DNA from: Trujillonella endophytica
GTDB taxonomy: Bacteria > Actinomycetota > Actinomycetes > Mycobacteriales > Geodermatophilaceae
DNA length: 64,000 bases
Direction of reading: 5' to 3'
Assembly: GCF_900110555.1 (NCBI RefSeq)
Contig: NZ_FOEE01000007.1
Location: 124,001-188,000, forward strand
Both the position numbers and the translations under genes were made by a program. The first letter of the stretch is position 1; the number at the start of each line of letters is the position of its first letter. Of the stretch, positions 56,769-64,000 are shown piece by piece. Below the pieces are notes generated by a model. The model was not told the DNA's origin. It saw nothing but the letters and a program-made list of their open reading frames with translations, and made no database searches.

Positions 56769-57332
56769 CTAGCGGGCGGCGGTGTCCCGGCGGCGGCCGA
56801 ACGGGGCCGGGACGCCGCGCCGCGGACCCGGAACGCCCCGCCGCGGCGCGGTCCACTCCCGGATCGGCCGGCCCGCGGACAGGACGAGGCAGCCCACCGG
56901 GCCGACCAGCATCGCCAGCGCCCACCACACCTCCTCCGCCCCGCCCAGGGCGCCGAACAGCAGCGCCAGGCCGAGCAGGAACAGCAGCGGGACCGTGCTG
57001 GCCGCGGCCAGCACCAGCCAGGCCCGGGGCCGGCCCCGGTGGACGAGCACCGCCCCCGCGAGCGCCCAGACGGCGGCCGCGACCGCGAGCAGCACGAACC
57101 AGTGCAGCTCCCGGTCCGGAGCCCACACCAGCCACCCGAGGTAGAGCTCCTCGAGGGCGACCAGGACGGCGAAGGCGACGGCGAACGGGACGGTCAGCGG
57201 CCGCTGCGGGGCGGCCGGGCCGCGGACGCCGGCGCGGGCCAGCGGGTGCGGGGCCGCCGGGCGGGGACCGCTGCGACCGGCGACCGGCCGACCGCGCGCT
57301 GCCCGCGGGGACCGGCGGGGGGCGGGTGGCAT
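56769..57332 (-). CDS. hypothetical membrane protein
   Basis: A 187-residue protein with an Arg/Pro-rich cytoplasmic N-terminus (1-45), four membrane helices (about 48-68, 77-97, 105-128, 132-152) and a basic C-terminus. No family recognised. ATG 57332 lies 54 bp after the next upstream gene, and its stop is 10 bp before the flavoprotein start, so it may share that operon. Confidence 0.65.
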   Translation of the reverse strand: MPPAPRRSPRAARGRPVAGRSGPRPAAPHPLARAGVRGPAAPQRPLTVPFAVAFAVLVALEELYLGWLVWAPDRELHWFVLLAVAAAVWALAGAVLVHRGRPRAWLVLAAASTVPLLFLLGLALLFGALGGAEEVWWALAMLVGPVGCLVLSAGRPIREWTAPRRGVPGPRRGVPAPFGRRRDTAAR

Positions 57333-57386
57333 GGCCGGAGCGTAGGAGGACCGGCAGGGACCGGCAGGGGCCGGCGGCGTCCGGCC

Positions 57387-57845
57387 TCAGGCCGGAGGGG
57401 GCACCCGGCCGGGCCGGCCGGCCAGCCAACGGCCCACCGGAGGCCGCAGGGCGATGGCGGCGGCCACCACCGGGCACAGCGCCAGCAGCAGCGGCCACGC
57501 CCCGACCGGCTCCCCCGCCGAGCTGCCGACCCCGATGATCGTCAGCCCCGCGCCGACCGCGGCCGCCGCCCCGACGACGAGCCAGACCCGGCTGCGCCCG
57601 GCCAGGAGCAGCAGCGACCCGACCAGCACCAGCAGCGGGGCGAGGAACAGCGGATAGATCCACGGGTCGCGCGCCGTGTCGGAGTCCAGGCCGCCGAGGG
57701 CGTAGATGACGAAGACGGTGAAGGCGAGCGGCACGACCCCGAACAGCCCGACACCCGCGGCCACGGCCGCCTGCCAGGGCATGCGGCCCGCTCCCCAGGG
57801 CCGGAAGAAGCCGGGACGGTCGGCCGCGGCACTGGAGGAGGGCAC
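57387..57845 (-). CDS. hypothetical membrane protein
   Basis: A 152-residue protein with four predicted membrane helices (about 25-50, 66-84, 88-108, 115-133) and short Pro-rich ends. It has the same layout as the gene at 56769, so the two may be distant paralogues, though I see no clear identity. GTG 57845. The 99-bp gap before it contains a CGCGGC/GCCGCG inverted repeat (57895-57922), possibly ending the ABC transporter transcript. Confidence 0.65.
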   Translation of the reverse strand: MPSSSAAADRPGFFRPWGAGRMPWQAAVAAGVGLFGVVPLAFTVFVIYALGGLDSDTARDPWIYPLFLAPLLVLVGSLLLLAGRSRVWLVVGAAAAVGAGLTIIGVGSSAGEPVGAWPLLLALCPVVAAAIALRPPVGRWLAGRPGRVPPPA

Positions 57846-57944
57846 CGCCGCAGGCTAGTTGAAGGACCCCACCGCCCCCCACCACTCGCACGCTCGCGGC
57901 GGGCCCCTGCGGCGGGGCCGCGACGGGTCGTCGGGGCGCCCCGC

Positions 57945-59771
57945 TCAGCCGACCGGTTCGGTCTGCCCGCTCGACGACCGGCGCCACGAGGCGTGCAGCC
58001 GGGCGTAGGGGCCCTCGACGTCGACCAGGTCGGCGTGGCTGCCGCGCTGGACGACCCGGCCCTCGTCGACGACGAGCACCTCGTCGGCGCGCTCGGCGGT
58101 CGAGAGGCGGTGGGCGATGGTGAGCGTCGTCCGGCCGCTGGTGAGCCGGTCGAGCGCGGCGGTGAGCCGGCGCTCGGTGGCCGGATCGACGGCGCTCGTG
58201 GCCTCGTCCAGCACCAGCAGGTCGGGGTCGCCCACGTAGGCCCGGGCGATCGCCACCAGCTGCCGCTCGCCGGCCGAGAGCGACTCACCGCGCTGCCCGA
58301 CGGGGGTGTCCACCCCGGCGGGCAGCCCGGCCAGCCAGTCGCCGAGGCCGAGGTCGGTGAAGGCCTCGGTCACCTCCGCGTCGGTGAGGCCGGGCCGGCC
58401 GTAGCGCACGTTGGCGGCGACGCTCGCGTCGAACAGGTAGCCGTCCTGGGGCACCATCACCACCCGCCGGCGCAGGGAGGCGAAGGCGACCTCGTCCAGC
58501 GGCACCCACCCGGCGGCCGGCGACCCGAGCAGCAGTCGCCCCTCGGTGGGGTCCATCAGCCGGGTGACCAGCTTGGCGAAGGTCGTCTTCCCCGAGCCCG
58601 TCTCCCCCACGATCGCCACCCGCCGGCGGGGCACGAGCTCCAGGTCGACGCCGCTGAGGGCGGGCCGGGCGTCGGGCGCGTAGCGGAAGCCGACGCCCTC
58701 GAAGCGGACGCCCAGCGGGCCGTCGGGCAGGTCCCGGGCGGCGGCGCCGTCCGCGGCGGGGTCGCGCACGTCGGGCTCGGTGTCGAGGACGTCGAGCACC
58801 CGACGGAAGCCGGCGACCGCGTTCTGGGCCTCGTTGAGCACCTCGCTGGCGGTCTGCACCGGCGCCACGAACAGCGAGACGAGGAAGAGGAAGGCGATGA
58901 GGGTGCCGGGCGTGATGTCGCCGGCGAGGCCGAGGAGGACGCCGACGACGATGACCGCGGCGTTGGCGAACGAGGCCACGAGCTCACCGCTGACGAAGAC
59001 CGCCGCCGTCGTCTTCTGGGCCTCGACCTGGGCGCGGTAGTGCCGGTCGATGGCGGCGTCGAGGCGGGCGGCGGTGCGCTCGCGCACGCCGTAGGCGCGC
59101 ACCGTGGAGGCGCCGACGACCGCCTCGGAGACGGCGGCCAGCACGTCGCCCACGCGCTCGCGGACCACGCCGTAGACGGTGGCGAGCTTCCGGGCGAAGA
59201 ACCGCACGGCGAAGGCCAGGGGCACGAAGCAGGCCAGCACCAGCAGCGTCAGCTGCCACGAGTACACGAACATCACGACTGTCGCGACGATCAGCTGGCC
59301 GAGGCTCACCACCCCCAGCACGCCGCCCCACTGCATGAACGTGGACAGCTGGTCGACGTCGCTGGTCACCCGCGACACCAGCGAGCCGCGGCGCTGCCCC
59401 TGCTGGTGCAGCACCGACAGGTCGTGGACGTGGCGGAAGGCGCGGGTGCGGAGGCCCGCCAGGGCCGTCTCGGTGGTGCGGAACAGCCGCACGTTCATCC
59501 GGAACACCGCGAAACCGGTGATCACCACGACGACCGCGCACAGGGCCACCGTGGTGCGCACGAAGTCCATGTCGGGCCCACCGGGCGCGGCCAGGCCGCG
59601 GTCGATGACCTGCTGGACGGCGATCGGCACCACGACCCGGCCCGCGGTGGCGACCAGCGCGAGGCCGAACGTCGCGGGCAGCCCGCGGCGGAACTCCGGC
59701 ATCATCCGCAGCCCGCGGCGCAGGGTGCGCAGGGCGCCCTCGGACCGCCCGGTGATCTCCGCGGTGGTCAC
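57945..59771 (-). CDS. ABC exporter subunit with intact ATPase, second of heterodimer
   Basis: A 608-residue fused TMD-NBD exporter half. Six membrane helices occupy about residues 35-330. The NBD has Walker A VGETGSGKTT, Walker B LLVLDEATSAVDP with the catalytic Glu, and the switch histidine TIAHRLST. Its signature is a non-canonical LSAGERQL. With the preceding subunit it should form a heterodimeric multidrug-type exporter; the substrate is unknown. GTG 59771 overlaps the first subunit's stop (GTGA), implying 1:1 synthesis. Confidence 0.93.
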   Translation of the reverse strand: MTTAEITGRSEGALRTLRRGLRMMPEFRRGLPATFGLALVATAGRVVVPIAVQQVIDRGLAAPGGPDMDFVRTTVALCAVVVVITGFAVFRMNVRLFRTTETALAGLRTRAFRHVHDLSVLHQQGQRRGSLVSRVTSDVDQLSTFMQWGGVLGVVSLGQLIVATVVMFVYSWQLTLLVLACFVPLAFAVRFFARKLATVYGVVRERVGDVLAAVSEAVVGASTVRAYGVRERTAARLDAAIDRHYRAQVEAQKTTAAVFVSGELVASFANAAVIVVGVLLGLAGDITPGTLIAFLFLVSLFVAPVQTASEVLNEAQNAVAGFRRVLDVLDTEPDVRDPAADGAAARDLPDGPLGVRFEGVGFRYAPDARPALSGVDLELVPRRRVAIVGETGSGKTTFAKLVTRLMDPTEGRLLLGSPAAGWVPLDEVAFASLRRRVVMVPQDGYLFDASVAANVRYGRPGLTDAEVTEAFTDLGLGDWLAGLPAGVDTPVGQRGESLSAGERQLVAIARAYVGDPDLLVLDEATSAVDPATERRLTAALDRLTSGRTTLTIAHRLSTAERADEVLVVDEGRVVQRGSHADLVDVEGPYARLHASWRRSSSGQTEPVG

Positions 59772-61543
59772 GCGACCACCTCGTCGTGGGAGTAGGCGCG
59801 CACGAGCGCCGCGTAGCCGGGGACCTCGGCCAGCAGCTGGTCGTGGCTGCCGCGGGCCAGCACCCGGCCGCCCTCCAGCCACACCACCTCGTCGGCCAGC
59901 GCGATCGTCGCCTGCCGGTAGGCGACCACCACCACCGTCGCCGGCGGATCGGTGTCGCGCAGGGCGTCGAGGATCCGGGCCTCCACGGACGGGTCGACGG
60001 CGCTGGTCGCGTCGTCCATCACGAGCAGCCGGGGGCGGCGGACGACCGCCCGGGCCAGCGCGATCCGCTGCCGCTGCCCGCCGGACAGGCTCGCGCCGCG
60101 CTCGCCGACCCGGGTGTCCATGCCGTCGGGCAGGCGGGCGACGAAGTCGTCGGCGGCCGCCGTGCGCAGGGCGGCGAGCACCTCGGCGTCGGAGAAGTCG
60201 GCGCCGAGGGTGACGTTGCCGCGCACCGTGTCGTCGAACAGGAAGGTGCCCTGCGCGACGAACGCGGCCGCCCCGCTGAGCTCGCCCTCGCGCAGCCGGC
60301 GCAGGTCCAGCCCGTCCAGCAGCACGGTGCCGTCGGCCGGGTCGACCAGCCGGACGAGCAGGCCCGCCAGCGTGGACTTGCCCGACCCGGTCGGCCCGAC
60401 GACGGCGACCGTCGTCCCGGCGGGGACGTCGAAGGTGACGTCGGAGAGCGTCGGGCGGGAGACGCCGTCGAAGGTGTAGCCGACGCCGTCCAGGGTCAGC
60501 ACCGCGCCGCCCGCGGCCGCCACGGCGGACTCGGTGCCGTAGGGCGTCTCCCCGGTCGCGGCGAGCACCGGCGTCACCCGGTCGAAGCCGGCCAGCGCGC
60601 GCGGCAGGTCGGCGAGCACCCAGCCGATCGCGCGGATCGGCAGCGCGAGCAAGGTGAACAGGTAGGCGACCGAGACCAGGTCACCGGCGCCGGTCGCGCC
60701 GTCGGCCACCCGGCCGGCGCCGACCAGCAGGACGGCGAGGGTGCCGAGGTTGGGCAGCGCCTCCATCAGCGGGTCGAACAGCCCGCGCACCCGGCCGACG
60801 GCCACCAGGCCGTCCCGCAGCTCGGTGGCCTTGCCGGCGAAGCGCCGCGTCTCGACGTCCTCCCGGCCCAGGGTCTTGACCACCAGGGCCGCGTCGAAGC
60901 TCTCGTGGGCGATCTCGCTGACCTCGGCGCGCAACTGCTGGGCCCGCTGCATCCGCGGGCTCATCACCTGCGAGTAGACGACGTTGACCACGAACACCAG
61001 CGGGAAGACGACCAGTCCGATCACCGCCAGCAGCGGGTCGGTGACCACCAGGGCGCCGACGGTGATCGCGATCATCACCAGCGCGCCGACGGCGAAGGGC
61101 AGCGGCGAGACGAAGAACCAGGCCGCCTCGACGTCGGAGTTGGCGTTGGAGAGCAACTGGCCGGTGGGGTGGCGCTGGTGCCAGGCCAGCGGCAGGCGCA
61201 GGTACTGGCCGGTGACCCGGCGGCGGTAGTCGGCCTGCAGCCGGTAGCCCATGATCCCGGCGAACAGCCGCCGGCCCAGGATGCCGACGATCTTGAACAG
61301 CGCGACGCCGAGGATGGCGACCGCGGCCAGGGTGAGGGCCGCTGCGGTGGTGGCGCCCTCGTCGAAGGCCGGGAAGACGACGCGGTCGGTGATCTCCCCG
61401 ATCACGTAGGCGCTGGCCACGGTCATCGCGCCGTACAGGCTGCTGGCGGCGACGGCCAGGGCGAACATGCCCGGCTGCTCGCGCACCGCGCGGCCGATGT
61501 GGCGGAAACCGCGCCGGACGACGGCGTCTCGGCGGCGGGACAC
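59768..61543 (-). CDS. ABC exporter subunit with degenerate ATPase site, first of heterodimer
   Basis: A 591-residue TMD-NBD exporter half with six membrane helices (about 25-310). The NBD has Walker A VGPTGSGKST and canonical signature LSGGQRQRIALARA. However, Walker B reads LLVMDDATSAVDP with Asp in place of the catalytic Glu, and the switch histidine is replaced (VVAYRQAT instead of an AHRLST type). These are the changes expected in the non-hydrolytic site of heterodimeric exporters. GTG 61543 starts the gene, 110 bp from the divergent gene at 61654. Confidence 0.93.
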   Translation of the reverse strand: MSRRRDAVVRRGFRHIGRAVREQPGMFALAVAASSLYGAMTVASAYVIGEITDRVVFPAFDEGATTAAALTLAAVAILGVALFKIVGILGRRLFAGIMGYRLQADYRRRVTGQYLRLPLAWHQRHPTGQLLSNANSDVEAAWFFVSPLPFAVGALVMIAITVGALVVTDPLLAVIGLVVFPLVFVVNVVYSQVMSPRMQRAQQLRAEVSEIAHESFDAALVVKTLGREDVETRRFAGKATELRDGLVAVGRVRGLFDPLMEALPNLGTLAVLLVGAGRVADGATGAGDLVSVAYLFTLLALPIRAIGWVLADLPRALAGFDRVTPVLAATGETPYGTESAVAAAGGAVLTLDGVGYTFDGVSRPTLSDVTFDVPAGTTVAVVGPTGSGKSTLAGLLVRLVDPADGTVLLDGLDLRRLREGELSGAAAFVAQGTFLFDDTVRGNVTLGADFSDAEVLAALRTAAADDFVARLPDGMDTRVGERGASLSGGQRQRIALARAVVRRPRLLVMDDATSAVDPSVEARILDALRDTDPPATVVVVAYRQATIALADEVVWLEGGRVLARGSHDQLLAEVPGYAALVRAYSHDEVVA

Positions 61544-61653
61544 GGCACTCCTCAGGTGATCGGGCGACGCTCGCGCGTCTCGTTAGGCACGCTAACCGCT
61601 CAACGCCCGGCCGGCCGCTGCATTCCGGCGTCGGGCCTGGTAGACCTCGCGCC

Positions 61654-62259
61654 GTGACGTCCTCCCCCGCCCCCCTGGCCATCCGCGAGCGCGCTGCCCT
61701 GGCCGACCTCCTCGACGCCGTCGGCCCGGACGCGCCGACCTGCTGCGAGGGCTGGACCAGCGCGCACCTCGCCGCCCACCTCGTCGTCCGCGACCGCAGG
61801 CCCGACGCCGGCCCCGGCTACGCCCTGGAGACGCTGCCGATCGGCAAGCGCCTGCACGCCCACTCGGCCCGGCTCGAGGAGGAGTACCGCACCCGGACGC
61901 CGTTCGCCCAGGTGGTGGCCGCCGTCCGGACCGGCCCGCCGAAGTGGACCCCCATGGGCATCCCCGCGCTGTCCAACCTCGTCAACGCCGGCGAGTACGC
62001 CATCCACCACGAGGACCTCCGCCGCGCCCAGCCGGGCTGGGAGCCCCGCGACCTCCCGCAGGCCGACCGCGACCAGCTGTGGCGCACCGCGACGCTGTTC
62101 GCCCGGCGCGTCCGCCGCGGACTGGTGCTGCGCCGCACCGACGTCCCGGGGGTGGAGAAGCGCATCGGCAAGGCCGGGACCACCCTGGCCGGCGACCCGA
62201 TGGAGCTGCTGCTGTGGACCTCGGGCCGCACGGCCGTCGCCCGCGTCGAGCAGTCGTGA
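61654..62259 (+). CDS. TIGR03085-like DinB-superfamily metal-binding protein
   Basis: A 201-residue protein of the mycothiol-dependent maleylpyruvate isomerase/DinB superfamily, TIGR03085 type. The N-terminal helix with CEGWTSAHLAAHLVVRD carries the first metal-binding His, and NAGEYAIHHEDLRRAQPGW carries the second cluster. The C-terminal part has LLWTSGRTAVAR. The family is actinobacterial and often near his genes; the specific reaction is unknown, possibly mycothiol-linked. GTG 61654 is used. It ends at a perfect hairpin shared with the convergent methyltransferase. Confidence 0.83.
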   Translation: MTSSPAPLAIRERAALADLLDAVGPDAPTCCEGWTSAHLAAHLVVRDRRPDAGPGYALETLPIGKRLHAHSARLEEEYRTRTPFAQVVAAVRTGPPKWTPMGIPALSNLVNAGEYAIHHEDLRRAQPGWEPRDLPQADRDQLWRTATLFARRVRRGLVLRRTDVPGVEKRIGKAGTTLAGDPMELLLWTSGRTAVARVEQS

Positions 62260-62260
62260 G

Positions 62261-62301
62261 CGGAGTCGCTCGGTGACGCTTTCCGTCACCGAGCGACTCC
62301 G
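62261..62301. terminator. 18-bp bidirectional terminator hairpin
   Basis: A perfect 18-bp stem (CGGAGTCGCTCGGTGACG and its complement) with loop CTTTC fills the entire gap between two convergent genes. It starts 2 bp after one stop codon and ends directly at the other. Confidence 0.75.
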
Positions 62302-63276
62302 TCACCGCGGGCGGGCCTCGAGCACGTGCACCCCGGCATCGGTCGCGACGTCGGCCGTGAGCCGCAGCCCCGCCGTGTGGAGCAGGGCGGCGTACTCCGC
62401 CGCGGTCCGCTCGCGACCGTGCAGCAGCACGAGCATGTGCAGGTCCATCCGCACCGCGGCGGGGTCGTCCACCGCCCGTTCCGGGAGCACCGCCTCGACG
62501 ACCAGCAGCAGCGAGTCGGGCCGCATCGCCGCGCGGCACGTCCGCAGCACCTGCAGCGCCTCGGCGTCGTCCCAGTCGTGCAGCACGCGGGAGAGCAGGT
62601 AGGCGTCCGCCCCGCCGGGCACCTGCACGAAGAAGTCCCCGCCGACCGCGGTGAGGTCGCTGCCGTCGACGACCTCCGGCAGGTCGAACAGCATCAGCCG
62701 GGCGCGCGGCGCGCGGTCGCGCACCGCCCGCAGCAGGGTGCCCCGGCCGCCGCCGACGTCGACCACCGAGGCGAGGCCGGACACGTCGTAGGCGTCCACC
62801 ACCGCCCTGGCCTCGCGGGCCGAACGGTCGGCCATCGACGCCTGGAAGGCGGCCCGCCGTTCCGGCTGCGCGGACAGGCTCGCGAAGAAGGCCTGCCCGT
62901 GCACGAGCTCGAACGGGGTGCCGCCGGTGCGGACCGCGTCGAGCAGGCCTGCCGCGGCGCCGTAGTAGACGTCGGCCCGGGCGGTCACCGCGCCGCGCAT
63001 CGACGACGGGACGCCGGGCTGCAGCAGCCGGCCGGCGTCGGCGAGGGCGAACCGGCCGTCGGCGTGCTCGGCCAGCACCTCCTCCGCCGCCAGGCCGCGG
63101 AGCACCCGGCGCAGCGGGCCGGGGCGGGCGCCCAGCTCGGCGGCCAGGGCCTCGGCGTCCCGCGGTCCGGCGGCGAGCGCCTCGGGCACACCGAGGGCGA
63201 CCGCGACGTGCAGCAACTGGGTGATCAGGTAGCCGTCGGCCAGCCGAGCCAGCCGATCGGGCGTCGAGCCGGGCAC
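62302..63276 (-). CDS. O-methyltransferase family 2 protein
   Basis: A 324-residue SAM-dependent O-methyltransferase of the plant-type/hydroxyneurosporene group used on phenols, polyketides or carotenoids. The N-terminal winged-helix dimerisation domain occupies about 10-90. The SAM site is VVDVGGGRGTLLRAV, and the catalytic His is in SRVLHDWDDAEA. The C-terminal DLHMLVLLHGRERT is characteristic. GTG 63276 is taken as start, giving MPGSTPDRLARLADGY. Substrate unknown; no biosynthetic cluster surrounds it. It is 65 bp downstream of hisF. Confidence 0.88.
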   Translation of the reverse strand: MPGSTPDRLARLADGYLITQLLHVAVALGVPEALAAGPRDAEALAAELGARPGPLRRVLRGLAAEEVLAEHADGRFALADAGRLLQPGVPSSMRGAVTARADVYYGAAAGLLDAVRTGGTPFELVHGQAFFASLSAQPERRAAFQASMADRSAREARAVVDAYDVSGLASVVDVGGGRGTLLRAVRDRAPRARLMLFDLPEVVDGSDLTAVGGDFFVQVPGGADAYLLSRVLHDWDDAEALQVLRTCRAAMRPDSLLLVVEAVLPERAVDDPAAVRMDLHMLVLLHGRERTAAEYAALLHTAGLRLTADVATDAGVHVLEARPR

Positions 63277-63341
63277 CGCGCCATGGTGGCAGCGCCGGGG
63301 ACCGCGGCACGGGTCGCGGCGCATCGCCGGCCGCGCCGCTC

Positions 63342-64000
63342 CTAGGACCGCGGGTGGTCGGCCTCGCCGCGGACGGGGATGCCGGCGCCGGCCAGCGCGG
63401 CCTTGACCTCGCCGATCCGCATCTTCCCGAAGTGGAAGACGCTGGCGGCGAGCACCGCGTCGGCGCCGGCCTCCACCGCCGGGGCGAAGTGGTCCACCTC
63501 GCCCGCTCCTCCGCTGGCGATCACCGGCACGGTCACCTCGCGGCGCACCGCCCGGATCAGCTCCAGGTCGAAGCCCGCGAGCGTGCCGTCGGCGTCCATC
63601 GAGTTCAGCAGCACCTCGCCGACGCCCAGCGCGGCGGCCTGCACGACCCACTGCACGGCGTCGCGGCCGGTGCCGCGCCGCCCCCCGTGGGTGGTGATCT
63701 CGAAGCCGGAGTCGGTGACGGCGCCGTCGCGGCAGCGCCGGGCGTCGAGGGAGAGCACGAGCACCTGGTTGCCGAACCGGTCGGCGATCTCGCTGATCAG
63801 CTCCGGCCGGGCGACCGCGGCGGTGTTGACGGCGACCTTGTCGGCGCCGGCCCGCAGCAGCCGGTCGACGTCCTCGACGCCGCGCACCCCGCCGCCGACG
63901 GTGAGCGGGATGAAGACGCTCTCGGCGGTCCGGCGGACGACGTCGTAGGTGGTCTCCCGGTTGCCGGAGCTGGCGGTGATGTCGAGGAAGGTCAGCTCGT
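63342..64000 (-). CDS. hisF: imidazole glycerol phosphate synthase cyclase subunit, C-terminal part
   Basis: About 218 C-terminal residues of HisF; the start lies beyond the right edge. HisF uses ammonia from HisH to form imidazole glycerol phosphate and AICAR. Seen are [45 protein letters not shown]-type strand ([10 protein letters not shown]), the catalytic Asp of [10 protein letters not shown] and [28 protein letters not shown]. The first catalytic Asp lies outside the window. hisI follows only after about 9 kb of other genes. Confidence 0.95.
   Translation of the reverse strand, partial: ELTFLDITASSGNRETTYDVVRRTAESVFIPLTVGGGVRGVEDVDRLLRAGADKVAVNTAAVARPELISEIADRFGNQVLVLSLDARRCRDGAVTDSGFEITTHGGRRGTGRDAVQWVVQAAALGVGEVLLNSMDADGTLAGFDLELIRAVRREVTVPVIASGGAGEVDHFAPAVEAGADAVLAASVFHFGKMRIGEVKAALAGAGIPVRGEADHPRS

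Overview
The window is about 64 kb of very GC-rich (>70%) actinobacterial chromosome. It is densely packed and almost entirely core genes. Gene order (yajC-secD-secF-apt-rel beside ruvC-ruvA-ruvB; thrS-HIT-pgsA-patA-pimA; trpE-trpC-trpB-trpA-lgt-gltB-gltD-pyk), phosphatidylinositol-mannoside genes, an SsgA-like protein and an RskA/SigK-type sigma pair all point to a high-GC actinobacterium with complex morphology. Protein style fits Geodermatophilaceae (Blastococcus, Geodermatophilus, Modestobacter), but that family assignment is inference. I see no phage, transposon, CRISPR array or rRNA operon.

Layout. 1-8174 (minus): 3' portions of stringent response, purine salvage, Sec accessory and Holliday-junction genes, plus yebC. 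8171-15819 (minus): vitamin B6 synthase (pdxS, pdxT), a LemA-like protein, the PIM-lipid cluster and thrS. 15949-22178: MOSC and thioesterase genes, two RibD/DHFR-like reductases, a sigma/anti-sigma pair, an SsgA-like gene, tRNA-Val, -Gly, -Cys and -Val, and coaE. 22326-29647: a small orphan ORF, rpsA, a methyltransferase, a DUF6325/SHOCT pair, polA and a thioesterase. 29795-35620: a branched-chain amino acid/amide ABC transporter (livHMGF, plus) facing its substrate-binding lipoprotein (minus). 35821-42481: ANTAR response regulator, an unusual tRNA-Leu, an aromatic amino acid decarboxylase, tesB, pyk and gltD. 42526-54266 (minus): gltB, lgt, the trp genes and hisI. 54315-64000: membrane proteins, a KstD-like flavoprotein, a heterodimeric ABC exporter, a mycothiol-type DinB protein, an O-methyltransferase and the 3' part of hisF.

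Most operons are translationally coupled: at least fourteen gene junctions are 4-bp ATGA or GTGA overlaps. Transcription units are often closed by long GC hairpins without U-tracts, several of them shared by convergent units.

The strongest unusual feature is the Liv-type substrate-binding lipoprotein at 34283-35620. By my reading it is circularly permuted: after the lipobox comes the part that normally ends this family, then a Pro/Asp-rich linker, then the part that normally begins it. The facing transporter also has a LivH with a secreted beta-sandwich-like domain fused in front of the permease. Other items worth a look are a class-I-like tRNA-Leu(CAA), a 37-residue CxxC micro-ORF coupled to trpC, a 20-bp duplication at the gltB/gltD junction, and an ABC exporter pair with one clearly degenerate ATP site.
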